Part shown: piece by piece, positions 43,684 to 52,395 of the stretch
How positions within the stretch are numbered: the stretch's first letter is position 1
Layout: each line of letters begins with the position of its first letter
Assembly (NCBI RefSeq): GCF_020463795.1
Contig: NZ_CP080025.1
Span: 5,081,501 to 5,145,500 of the forward strand
Direction: 5' to 3'
Origin: Echinicola marina
Lineage (GTDB): Bacteria; Bacteroidota; Bacteroidia; Cytophagales; Cyclobacteriaceae
Length of the DNA stretch: 64,000 nt
Program-made: the position numbers and the translations under genes
Notes under the pieces: model-generated
Databases searched by the model: none
The model's input: only the letters and a program-made list of their open reading frames with translations
What the model was told of the DNA's origin: nothing

Positions 43684-46011
43684 ATGCTAAGTAACTATCC
43701 TTTATCGGAAGTAGAAGAATGTTTCTTAAAAGAATCAGGTGTTGAAGAGATCACCACATTGATCCCTTACCTGACAGTAGACAATTTCCCTAAATTAGGG
43801 TTATTGACGGCATGTAGATTTTTAGAGTGGGCTGCTAATAACCCTGATGGGGTCATCAGTTTGCCTACAGGAAAAACTCCAGAGTTTTTCATCAAATGGA
43901 CTCAGTTTTTACTTGAAAACTGGGACAGCAAAAAAGGAAAAGAAATCAGAAAGCAGTATGGACTTCTGGATATCAAGAAGCCTGAATTGAAAAACCTTCA
44001 CTTTGTACAAATTGATGAGTTTTACCCAATTTCTTCTTCTCAGAACAACAGTTTCTACCATTACGTAAACAAGTTCTATATTGATGGATTTGGCCTGGAT
44101 CCTAAGAAAGCCCTTTTGATCAATTCAGATGAAATTCCTTTAGCCGGTGGTAAACACTTTACAGAAATCTTCCCGGACTATAAAGTTGATCTTTCGCTAA
44201 GATTTAGAGAAGCTACTTCGAAATTGGAGAAACTGCAGCAGGAGTCTATTTTCCTGATTGACAAATGGTGTGGTGAATATGAGCAAAAAATCCGTGAAAA
44301 AGGTGGTATCGGCTTCTTCTTGGGAGGTATCGGACCTGATGGCCATATTGCCTTCAATACCCGTGGATCTGACATTTTCTCCACTACGAGATTGACAGAA
44401 ACCAACTTTGAAACCCAAGCAGTTGCTGCTGGTGACCTTGGAGGAATTGAAGTTTCTGCCAATAGATTGGTAATCACCATTGGTTTGGACACCATCGTTT
44501 ACAATCCTGAGGCTGTAGGTATCATTATCGCGGCCGGTGAGGCCAAAGCACAAATTGTAAAAGACTCTTTAGAAACACCATTGGACAATGTTTTCCCCGG
44601 CACTGTGCTGCAAAAACTGAAAAATGGACGTTTTTACCTTACCAAAGGTGCTGCATCAAAACTTACAGATAGTGTAAACAGCTATTTCAAAAATGGCGAA
44701 TGGACGCAAGCAAAAACTGAAAAATCAGTTCTTGACCTTTGTAAAAAATTAGGCAAATACGCCAACAGATTGACTTTGGACGAACTTAAGGCAGACCCTT
44801 ATACTTCATTAATCCCCAATCTTTCCGAAAGCACTGTTGCCTCTGTTATAGAAAGTACGATAGCCAAATTAAATAATGGCTTGGTAAAAGAAGAAAACGA
44901 AGTATTGCTTCATACCGGTCCTCACCATGATGATATATCACTAGGTATCCTACCTCACATCACCAACCAGTTGAGTGAAAAGACCAACGAGGCACATTTC
45001 TCTGTCTTGACTTCAGGATTTACTGCAGTTACCAACACCTTCGTTATTGACACCTTGCTTCATACAAAAAAACTAATGGATGAGAACCAAATCCAGATGG
45101 TTAATTATGAAGATTTCTTTGCAGCTGGCTACAAGCTCAAGAAGGATAAGGATGTTTACCACTATCTGACCAATGTGGCTTCTGAAGACCCTGAACAACA
45201 AAAAAGAGGGCTTTGCCATAGGGTAGTTAGAGCATTGGTTGAGATCTTTAACGTTCCGAGCAAAGATAAATTAAGAGAGACCATCAATGATGTTTTGAGC
45301 ATCTTGAAAAACTCTTACGATGGTGAGAAAAACCCACCAAAAATCCAAAAACTTAAGGGGATGATCCGTGAGTTTGAAGAAGAGTTGGTATGGGCTCACT
45401 TTGGAGTAAAAGTTAAGAATGTACACCACTTAAGACTAGGATTCTACACTGGTGATATCTTCACCGAACAACCTGAAAAAGCACGTGACGTAGAGCCAAT
45501 TGTCCAAATGTTCAGGGAAGTCAATCCTACTAAAATAAGCTTGACCCTTGACCCAGAAGGCAGTGGACCTGACACTCACTATAAAGTACTTCAGGCTACA
45601 GCGGCAGCGGTTAAAGAATGGAGCAAGGAAAAAGATCTTAGCGAACTTAGGATTATCGGTTATAGAAACGTTTGGTTTAAATTTGATGCAGCAGAGTCCA
45701 ATGTAATTGTTCCCGTCTCATTGGGAGATCTTTCTGTCATGGAAGATTCATTTGCCAACTGCTACCTAAGCCAGGTAAACGCTTCCTTCCCTAGTTATGC
45801 ACACAATGGTAAATTCAGCACCATTGCCAAGCGCACTTGGGTTGACCAGCTAAATGATGTACAGTTACTACTCGGTAAAGATTACTTCTATCAGCATGAT
45901 ATGGCCAAAGTAAGAGCAAGTCACGGCTTGATTTTCTTCAAAGACATGAATGTAGAGGAATTCATCGCCCATGCAAGAGAATTAGAGAAGTCTATTGAAG
46001 GCATGATCTAA
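43684..46011 (+). CDS. Glucosamine-6-phosphate deaminase/PIG-L deacetylase-like fusion
   Basis: A 775-residue two-domain enzyme. The N-terminal half (about 35-320) is NagB-like and should convert GlcN-6-P to fructose-6-P: PTGKTPE at 61-67, QIDEFYP at 109-115, and GPDGHIAFN at 217-225 with the catalytic D219 and H221. The residue matching E. coli E148 is threonine 226, since FNEPGS reads FNTRGS. The C-terminal half (about 405-690) is PIG-L/LmbE-like: GPHHDD at 412-417 stands for the usual HPDDE. This long form is widespread in Bacteroidota and may remove acetyl groups and deaminate in one chain. It lies 68 bases after the ROK repressor. Confidence 0.88.
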   Translation: MLSNYPLSEVEECFLKESGVEEITTLIPYLTVDNFPKLGLLTACRFLEWAANNPDGVISLPTGKTPEFFIKWTQFLLENWDSKKGKEIRKQYGLLDIKKPELKNLHFVQIDEFYPISSSQNNSFYHYVNKFYIDGFGLDPKKALLINSDEIPLAGGKHFTEIFPDYKVDLSLRFREATSKLEKLQQESIFLIDKWCGEYEQKIREKGGIGFFLGGIGPDGHIAFNTRGSDIFSTTRLTETNFETQAVAAGDLGGIEVSANRLVITIGLDTIVYNPEAVGIIIAAGEAKAQIVKDSLETPLDNVFPGTVLQKLKNGRFYLTKGAASKLTDSVNSYFKNGEWTQAKTEKSVLDLCKKLGKYANRLTLDELKADPYTSLIPNLSESTVASVIESTIAKLNNGLVKEENEVLLHTGPHHDDISLGILPHITNQLSEKTNEAHFSVLTSGFTAVTNTFVIDTLLHTKKLMDENQIQMVNYEDFFAAGYKLKKDKDVYHYLTNVASEDPEQQKRGLCHRVVRALVEIFNVPSKDKLRETINDVLSILKNSYDGEKNPPKIQKLKGMIREFEEELVWAHFGVKVKNVHHLRLGFYTGDIFTEQPEKARDVEPIVQMFREVNPTKISLTLDPEGSGPDTHYKVLQATAAAVKEWSKEKDLSELRIIGYRNVWFKFDAAESNVIVPVSLGDLSVMEDSFANCYLSQVNASFPSYAHNGKFSTIAKRTWVDQLNDVQLLLGKDYFYQHDMAKVRASHGLIFFKDMNVEEFIAHARELEKSIEGMI

Positions 46012-46040
46012 TCTCAAATTAAATCTTACGCCTATTATTG

Positions 46041-46073
46041 AGATATCCGGGGGCGTATAGTCCTCGGATATCT
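46041..46073 (+). terminator. Hairpin between the NagB fusion and ROK kinase genes
   Basis: AGATATCCG (46041-46049) pairs with CGGATATCT (46065-46073); two G-T pairs extend the stem to about 12. T-rich sequence is short. It may partly terminate or stabilise the upstream message, as the ROK kinase begins 22 bases later. Confidence 0.5.
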
Positions 46074-46094
46074 TTAGTTTATAATTATTGATAT

Positions 46095-46970
46095 ATGAAA
46101 AAAAGTCGGCTTATTCTGGGACTGGATATTGGTGGGACTTCTATCAATGCCGGACTATTGAAGGACGGTAAATTGATTGAAAAGAAGGTAATCCCAACTC
46201 CATCTCATGCCCCTCAAGAGGTAATATTATCTACCATTGCCGAATTTATCTCTTCCTACTTTTCTTATGATATAGAAGGAATAGGCATAGGTATTCCTGG
46301 ACTTATCGACTCCAAGAACGGCATCGTATATAACTTGGAAAATATCCCTGCTTTTACCAAAGTTGCGCTTAAAAAATATCTAGAAGAAAAGCTCAATAAA
46401 CCCGTTTTCATTAATAATGACGCCAATTGTTTTGCATTGGGTGAATACAAATTTGGTAGTGCAAGCAAATACAACCATGTGGTTGGAATTACATTAGGAA
46501 CAGGCATTGGAACAGGAATTATTACAAACAATTCCCTTTATACTGGTTTCATTTGTGGAGCCGGAGAATGGGGAGGTGTCCCCTATATGGACAGTAATTT
46601 TGAAAATTACTGTGGTAGTAAGTTTTTCAATACTTTCCATGAAGCTACGGCAAAAGATTTAGCAGAAAAAGCAGCTAAAGGTGATAAAAAAGCCTTGGAT
46701 GTATTCAAAGAATACGGCACCCATTTAGGGAACTTGATCAAATACATCCTCTTCACCTATGCTCCAGAAGCAGTGGTAATTGGAGGTTCTATCAGTAAAG
46801 CATATCCTTATTTCTCTGAGAGTATGCACGAAACAGTAAATACTTTTCCATACAAATCCATCAGTGATCACTTGGAAATCTACACCAGTACCGTTGAGGA
46901 TGCCGCTATTATGGGCGCCACAGCCTTGGTAGAAGAAACTACAGTCCCAGAAGTTAATATTGCAAAATAA
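46095..46970 (+). CDS. ROK-family sugar kinase without the ROK zinc site
   Basis: A 291-residue sugar kinase. DIGGTSINAGL at 11-21 binds ATP phosphate, FINNDANCFALGEY near 115-128 carries the catalytic aspartate, and GTGIGTGII follows. The usual zinc site is missing: GEWGG replaces GEIGH, and CxCGxxGC is replaced by NYCGSKFF with one cysteine. The position after the NagB/PIG-L gene suggests N-acetylglucosamine or glucosamine as substrate. Loss of zinc may alter specificity but the catalytic core looks intact. The last gene of the amino-sugar cassette, followed by a terminator. Confidence 0.88.
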   Translation: MKKSRLILGLDIGGTSINAGLLKDGKLIEKKVIPTPSHAPQEVILSTIAEFISSYFSYDIEGIGIGIPGLIDSKNGIVYNLENIPAFTKVALKKYLEEKLNKPVFINNDANCFALGEYKFGSASKYNHVVGITLGTGIGTGIITNNSLYTGFICGAGEWGGVPYMDSNFENYCGSKFFNTFHEATAKDLAEKAAKGDKKALDVFKEYGTHLGNLIKYILFTYAPEAVVIGGSISKAYPYFSESMHETVNTFPYKSISDHLEIYTSTVEDAAIMGATALVEETTVPEVNIAK

Positions 46971-46973
46971 AAA

Positions 46974-47007
46974 ATCCCTCGATGCATCCATCGGGGGATC
47001 ATTTTTT
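46974..47007 (+). terminator. Terminator of the amino-sugar cassette
   Basis: ATCCCTCGATG (46974-46984) and CATCGGGGGAT (46989-46999) pair with one T-G wobble around a CATC loop, followed by CATTTTTTAA. Confidence 0.85.
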
Positions 47008-47057
47008 AACACCATTTTAGTTGGTAATGACAAAATAACATTTTATATTATATACGG

Positions 47058-47087
47058 TTGACTTACTCAATTAACGGTCTATATTTA
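47058..47087 (+). promoter_or_regulatory. Promoter-like site just before the VCBS gene
   Basis: TTG (47058-47060), 19 bases, TATATTTA (47080-47087); only the last base differs from TAnnTTTG. The ATG is at 47095, so transcription starting at this box would give almost no leader. Confidence 0.42.
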
Positions 47088-47094
47088 ATATAAG

Positions 47095-50000
47095 ATGTAT
47101 GATAAAATAATTACCCGAAACACTATCCCCCCCCTTATTTGCTGTCTTTGTCTGTTATTAATATTTCCCAATTTCACCCAGGGACAGGTCAAGTCAGGTT
47201 TTGAAAACATTCCTCACAGAAAATCTGGAGTAAAATTCAAAAACATGCTCACTGAGGATGAAAACCACAATATCCTTACTTATGAATATTTCTATAATGG
47301 TGGTGGTGTCGCTATTGGTGATCTGGACAATGATGGTTTAGACGACATTTTCCTTACCAGTAATATGGGGCCGAACAAACTCTATCATAACCAGGGGAAT
47401 TTTGAATTTAAAGATCTCAGTAAAAAAGCCAGTATCAGTGGTAAGGACAGTTGGACTACAGGCGTAGCCATGGCTGATATCAATGCAGATGGCTTATTGG
47501 ACATTTATGTTTCTTACTCTGGTGAAGGTGATTTAGAAAGCCGGAGAAATGAACTCTATATCAATGAAGGAAACCTATCTTTCTCAGAGCAGGCAGCGAC
47601 CTATGGTCTTGACGATCCTTCCAACAGTACACAGGCTTTGTTTTTTGACTTTGATAAAGACGGTGACCTAGACCTCTACCTACTCAACCATCATATCAAG
47701 GTCATCCATGATTTTGAGTTCCAAGAAGCCAAAAAATCAAGACACCAATTTGCAGGAGATAAACTCTTCAGAAATGATGATGGGCAGTTCAAAGACATAA
47801 GCGAGGAAGCAGGTATTTTTGGCCATGCTCTTGGCTTTGGTCTGGGAGTGATCTCTTCTGACCTTAATGATGATGGCTGGCCAGACATCTATGTCTCCAA
47901 TGATTATATAGAATCAGATTACCTTTATATCAATAATGGTGATGGAACGTTCACTGAAAGACTCAATGAACAACTCCAGCACATCAGTCATTTTTCCATG
48001 GGGCTGGACATTTCTGATATCAACAACGATGGACTGAAGGACATCTTTACTTTGGATATGCTTCCCGAGGACAATAAACGTCAGAAATTACTTTATGGTC
48101 CAGAAAATTACGAGCAGTATGCCTTGATGATATCAGAGGGTTTTCATCATCAAAATATGCGGAACATGCTGCATATCAATCATGGAAATGAAACTTACAG
48201 TGAAATCGGCCAATTAGCGGGAATTTCCAATACAGATTGGAGTTGGTCTTCCTTGTTCTTTGATGTCAATAATGATGGTAACAAAGACCTTTTTGTCACC
48301 AATGGCTATTACAGAGATTATACCAATCGGGATTTCCTAAAATATAAAGGGGACTATTATTTCCAAAAAGCCATTGCTAGGGAAAAAGCAGATACCCTAT
48401 TCCTAGTAACTTCCATGACCTCCACCCCTATCCCAAACTATGTTTTCCAAAATAATGGCAACCTCACTTTCACCAATAAATCAGCCGATTGGGGAATAGA
48501 TGAACCTGGATTTTCTAACGGGGCTGCCTATGGTGACCTAAATAATGACGGACACTTGGACCTCGTGGTCAATAACCTCAATGATTTTGCTTCAGTCTTC
48601 CGAAATAAAGGCTCAGATAAAGTCAATGGGCATTATATACAAATAAAATTAAAAGGACAAAATAAAAACACCTTTGGCATAGGAGCTCAGGTTTCGGTAT
48701 TTACACATGGTATTTCTCAGAGCTTGGAAATGATGCCTACCAGAGGATTCCAGTCTACAGTAAGTTACACCCTGCACTTTGGACTGGGCAATAACCAATC
48801 CGTGGATTCAATAAAAATCAAATGGCCTTCAGATAAAACCCAATTATTAAAAAACATTCAAGTTGATCAACTTTTAATTTTAGAAGAAGAAAAGGCTGAT
48901 CAACCCACTTCTATTGGACAACCATTAAGCGCCCCTTTATACCTAAGCGTGGAATCACCTGTTCCATACAAACACCAAAGGTCTAATTATAATGACTTTA
49001 AAAGACAACCTCTATTGGTTGAAATGCCCAGTCATTTGGGACCTATTATGGCTGAAGCCAAAACCAATGATGGTCATACCCTTCTGTATGTAGGCGGCTC
49101 GAAAGGTAACCCAGGCAAACTCTACTTAAGCAATGAGTCTGGACAATTTAAACCGGTCAACTCCCTACATTTAGAGGACAGCTATTCTGATGCAGATGCA
49201 GTTTTTATGGATGCTGATCAAGATGGCCATCCTGATCTTTATATAGCAAGTGGCGGTTATCATAATTATACAGCCACCGATGAAGCCCTCCAGGATAGGT
49301 TATATATGAATGATGGGAACAATAATTTCAGACACGTTCCTGAGATATTACCCAAAATGCTCACCAGTTCTTCTGTAGTAAAAAGTGCTGACTTTAATAA
49401 AGATGGTTTTCCCGACTTGTTTTCAGGAGGTCGGATCATTCCTGGAAAATACCCTGAAAGCCCCGAAAGTTACTTACTAATAAATGATGGAACCGGTAGA
49501 TTCATGAATGAAACGGCAAGCCTAGCTCCAGAGCTTTCGCAATTGGGAATGGTAACGGATGCGCAGGTTACAGACCTCAACAATGATGGTTATGATGACA
49601 TTATTGTGGTAGGTGAATGTCTTCCTATTCAAGTCTTCATCAACCAACAGGGAAATGGATTTAAAAACCTCACCTCCCAATGGCTGAAAGATTCTCCTCA
49701 TGGCTTATGGTCCAGTTTAGCCCTAGGAGATTTTGACAATGATGGTGATATCGATCTTATCGCCGGCAATTATGGGTTAAACTCACAGCTTCGTGCCAGC
49801 AAGGACCAGCCAATGACCCTCTATTATGGTGATTTCGATAAGAATGGCTCTGTGGATCCGCTCATGGTAAAGTACTTCAATGATGAACCTTTCCCTTTTG
49901 CGAGTAGGGATGAATTGCTAGATCAAATTTATGGACTGAGAAGCAAATTCACAGATTATGGGTCCTATTCGGATGCAAAAATTGAGGATGTCCTTTCCAA

Positions 50001-50406
50001 AGAACAATTAAATGAGGCCCAAACCCTTACTGTCAACGAATTAAAAACCATTTACTTGGAGAACAGTGGGAATTCGTTTACAGCCCATGATCTCCCTATT
50101 GAGGCCCAATTTGCCCCAGTCCATAGTATTGCAAGCTTCGATTTCAATGAAGATGGTCATTTGGATTTTATCCTTGGAGGAAACCAAACATATACCCGTT
50201 TGAGAATCGGAGTAATTGACGCCAACTACGGTGAAGTATTCCTGGGAAATGGCAAGGGAGAGTTTAGCTACCTTCCTCAAAAACAATCTGGCCTGTCCAT
50301 CAAGGGAGATGTCAAGTCTATCCTCCCTTTGACCATTAACAACAGACCTATTCTCCTATTTGGCCTAAATGACCAAGGGATCATAGCCTATCAAAAAAGT
50401 AAATAA
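47095..50406 (+). CDS. Secreted VCBS/FG-GAP repeat protein with ASPIC/UnbV domain
   Basis: An 1103-residue exported protein with a signal peptide ending near residue 31 (FPNFTQGQ). About thirteen calcium-binding repeats with a DxDxDG pattern occur, such as DLDNDGLDDIFL, DINADGLLDIYV, DLNDDGWPDIYV and DFNEDGHLDFIL, predicting a seven- or more-bladed propeller. An ASPIC/UnbV segment lies around 495-590 (HYIQIKLKGQNKNTFGIGAQVSV is its typical opening). The family is known as CRTAC1-like and is very common in marine Bacteroidota beside SusC/SusD genes. No catalytic site is known; surface binding of carbohydrate is possible. It overlaps no gene but ends 2 bases before the next, so the two are co-translated. 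Confidence 0.88.
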   Translation: MYDKIITRNTIPPLICCLCLLLIFPNFTQGQVKSGFENIPHRKSGVKFKNMLTEDENHNILTYEYFYNGGGVAIGDLDNDGLDDIFLTSNMGPNKLYHNQGNFEFKDLSKKASISGKDSWTTGVAMADINADGLLDIYVSYSGEGDLESRRNELYINEGNLSFSEQAATYGLDDPSNSTQALFFDFDKDGDLDLYLLNHHIKVIHDFEFQEAKKSRHQFAGDKLFRNDDGQFKDISEEAGIFGHALGFGLGVISSDLNDDGWPDIYVSNDYIESDYLYINNGDGTFTERLNEQLQHISHFSMGLDISDINNDGLKDIFTLDMLPEDNKRQKLLYGPENYEQYALMISEGFHHQNMRNMLHINHGNETYSEIGQLAGISNTDWSWSSLFFDVNNDGNKDLFVTNGYYRDYTNRDFLKYKGDYYFQKAIAREKADTLFLVTSMTSTPIPNYVFQNNGNLTFTNKSADWGIDEPGFSNGAAYGDLNNDGHLDLVVNNLNDFASVFRNKGSDKVNGHYIQIKLKGQNKNTFGIGAQVSVFTHGISQSLEMMPTRGFQSTVSYTLHFGLGNNQSVDSIKIKWPSDKTQLLKNIQVDQLLILEEEKADQPTSIGQPLSAPLYLSVESPVPYKHQRSNYNDFKRQPLLVEMPSHLGPIMAEAKTNDGHTLLYVGGSKGNPGKLYLSNESGQFKPVNSLHLEDSYSDADAVFMDADQDGHPDLYIASGGYHNYTATDEALQDRLYMNDGNNNFRHVPEILPKMLTSSSVVKSADFNKDGFPDLFSGGRIIPGKYPESPESYLLINDGTGRFMNETASLAPELSQLGMVTDAQVTDLNNDGYDDIIVVGECLPIQVFINQQGNGFKNLTSQWLKDSPHGLWSSLALGDFDNDGDIDLIAGNYGLNSQLRASKDQPMTLYYGDFDKNGSVDPLMVKYFNDEPFPFASRDELLDQIYGLRSKFTDYGSYSDAKIEDVLSKEQLNEAQTLTVNELKTIYLENSGNSFTAHDLPIEAQFAPVHSIASFDFNEDGHLDFILGGNQTYTRLRIGVIDANYGEVFLGNGKGEFSYLPQKQSGLSIKGDVKSILPLTINNRPILLFGLNDQGIIAYQKSK

Positions 50407-50408
50407 AC

Positions 50409-51773
50409 ATGATTCAATATATCAGCAAAATTAGATTTGGCCTTTCTCCATTCATGGTCTTATCACTCTGTATCGGCTTAATTCTATTGCCCTCACATCT
50501 CAATGCCCAAAGTAGAGATCAAAAGGTGAACCTTTATGTACAAAACCTTTTTGCCATTACAGAAATCATGGTTTCTGATGTAACACCCCCTACAGGAGCT
50601 TCAAGATTTTATGCCTATAGCACACTTGGAGCCTATGCGGCCATGGTCGGAGAACAAGGAATAAAGCACTCTTTTATAAATGAGTTTAACCAGCCCCTAA
50701 ATATCAACTACCCTGATCCTGTGGAAATAGATAGTACATTCAGTGCCATTTATTGTATGCTGGAGGTCGGAAAAGGAATCATGCCTTCAGGAAAACTATT
50801 GGGCAAAACACAAGAGGAATTGTTCCAAAAATTCAAAACCAACCGCTGGACCAACAAAAAAATCTTGGAAAACAGTATAGCTTATGCACAAGAAATCGCC
50901 CAGCAAATCCTTACCTACTCAAAATCAGATGGCTATGGGCAACTTAGTGCACTTCCAAGATATACACCTGCCAATAAGCCGGGTACTTGGTACCCTACCC
51001 CCCCAGCCTATTTGATGGCCATTGATCCCGAATGGAAAACTATTCGAACATTCTATATTAAGGATTTGGAAAGATTCAAACCTGTTCCTCCGGCACCATT
51101 TTCAATGGAAAAAAACAGTGCTTTCTACAAACAGGTGAAAGAGGTATATGACACCACTCGTGTATTGAATCAAGAAAAGAGGCTGATAGCCAATTTTTGG
51201 GACTGTAATCCATTTATGGTTTCCTATTCTGGGCATATGGCAATAGGACTTAAAAAGATATCTCCTGGAGGGCACTGGGTAAATATTACAGGAATTGCCA
51301 GTAAAAAAGCCAAACTGAGCTTTTTCCAAGCCGTGGAAGTACATGCTATGGTTTCTTTGGGCCTTCATGATGCCTTTATTAGCTGTTGGGAAGAAAAGTA
51401 TGATAGTGACCGTATTCGCCCAGAAACGGTAATCAACAGACATTTGGACCAGAATTGGCGGCCTATCCTCCAAACACCACCTTTCCCTGAATATACAAGT
51501 GGCCACAGCGTGATTTCCAGAACAAGCGCCGTACTCTTGACCAGCTATTTTGGAGAGAATTTTTCCTATACAGACACTTCCGAAGAGTATTTTGGGCTAC
51601 CTGCCAGAAAATTCAAGTCATTCTTACAGGCATCAGATGAAGCGGCCATCTCAAGACTATATGGGGGAATCCACTATAGAGATGCCATAGAAGTAGGCAT
51701 AAATCAAGGCAATAAAATCGCCCATCATATATTGGGCAGGATTAAACCTCAAGGCACACTTAGCCAAAAATAA
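50409..51773 (+). CDS. Vanadium-dependent haloperoxidase/PAP2-type enzyme
   Basis: A 454-residue exported enzyme; signal peptide at 1-34 (ending HLNAQ). The PAP2 active site is complete: K330 and R337 in KYDSDRIRP, then TSGH at 363-366, then SRLYGGIHYRD at 415-425 with R416 and H422. Enzymes with this site are phosphatases or, when vanadate is bound, haloperoxidases; sequence alone cannot tell. Length fits the bacterial haloperoxidase group better than the small lipid phosphatases. It starts 2 bases after the VCBS gene and ends before a bidirectional terminator. Confidence 0.87.
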   Translation: MIQYISKIRFGLSPFMVLSLCIGLILLPSHLNAQSRDQKVNLYVQNLFAITEIMVSDVTPPTGASRFYAYSTLGAYAAMVGEQGIKHSFINEFNQPLNINYPDPVEIDSTFSAIYCMLEVGKGIMPSGKLLGKTQEELFQKFKTNRWTNKKILENSIAYAQEIAQQILTYSKSDGYGQLSALPRYTPANKPGTWYPTPPAYLMAIDPEWKTIRTFYIKDLERFKPVPPAPFSMEKNSAFYKQVKEVYDTTRVLNQEKRLIANFWDCNPFMVSYSGHMAIGLKKISPGGHWVNITGIASKKAKLSFFQAVEVHAMVSLGLHDAFISCWEEKYDSDRIRPETVINRHLDQNWRPILQTPPFPEYTSGHSVISRTSAVLLTSYFGENFSYTDTSEEYFGLPARKFKSFLQASDEAAISRLYGGIHYRDAIEVGINQGNKIAHHILGRIKPQGTLSQK

Positions 51774-51775
51774 AA

Positions 51776-51805
51776 ACAGGCCTTTCTAGTCGAAGAAAGG
51801 CCTGT
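51776..51805. terminator. Bidirectional terminator between haloperoxidase and cupin genes
   Basis: Perfect 12-base stem ACAGGCCTTTCT (51776-51787) and AGAAAGGCCTGT (51794-51805) with a 6-base loop, between two convergent genes. Confidence 0.85.
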
Positions 51806-51819
51806 GCTAATATCATTTA

Positions 51820-52332
51820 TTATTTTCTTTGGAAATCATCCTGAACCCTCACAATATCATCTTCATTGGATGGGTTTTCAGGATCAGTATGCATCCATAT
51901 TTCTGCTACTACACCCCAGTTATCCATTCCTACCAATCTATGTCTTTCGCCTTTGGCCAATTCAACCACTTCTCCCAAAATCAAAGACTGTAATTCTCCT
52001 TCTTCATCCGATGGACTCGTCACAATACCTCCTTCACCTCCTACCAATTTCCAAATCTCAGCCCTTCTATGGTGATACTGCCATGAAAGTCTTTTCTCAG
52101 GTCCAACAATCAAAATCTTCGGACTCAATTTTTGCCTTAATTGCGCCTCTGAAAATTCAACACTGGAAAAAAACTGGGATCTGAATTTATCAATCTGGCT
52201 TTCATCTATTACAAAAAAACCACCCCAAGGCCTTTCTCTGTCTTCAGCCGCTACCTGATATCCGTTGAAATCCAACCAGTCCTTAATTTGCTTAAAGATT
52301 TCCTCTTTGGAAGCACTCTTCTCTATCTTCAT
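51820..52332 (-). CDS. Cupin related to type II mannose-6-phosphate isomerase
   Basis: A 170-residue single-cupin protein. The opening RPWGGFFVIDE (about 34-44), LSWQYHHRRAEIWKLV (about 102-117, with cupin metal-site histidines and glutamate) and AKGERHRLVG (about 146-155) match the C-terminal isomerase domain of ManC-type enzymes, which interconvert mannose-6-P and fructose-6-P. As the last gene of the mannan locus it would link released mannose to glycolysis, but an alternative role, such as a sugar epimerase-like cupin, is possible. It lies 63 bases after a GH92 gene on the same strand. Confidence 0.75.
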   Translation of the reverse strand: MKIEKSASKEEIFKQIKDWLDFNGYQVAAEDRERPWGGFFVIDESQIDKFRSQFFSSVEFSEAQLRQKLSPKILIVGPEKRLSWQYHHRRAEIWKLVGGEGGIVTSPSDEEGELQSLILGEVVELAKGERHRLVGMDNWGVVAEIWMHTDPENPSNEDDIVRVQDDFQRK

Positions 52333-52395
52333 ATAGTTACAGTTATTATTTTCTTATTTAAAATTATAAATTGTAATACTTTAATCCTTGAAAAA

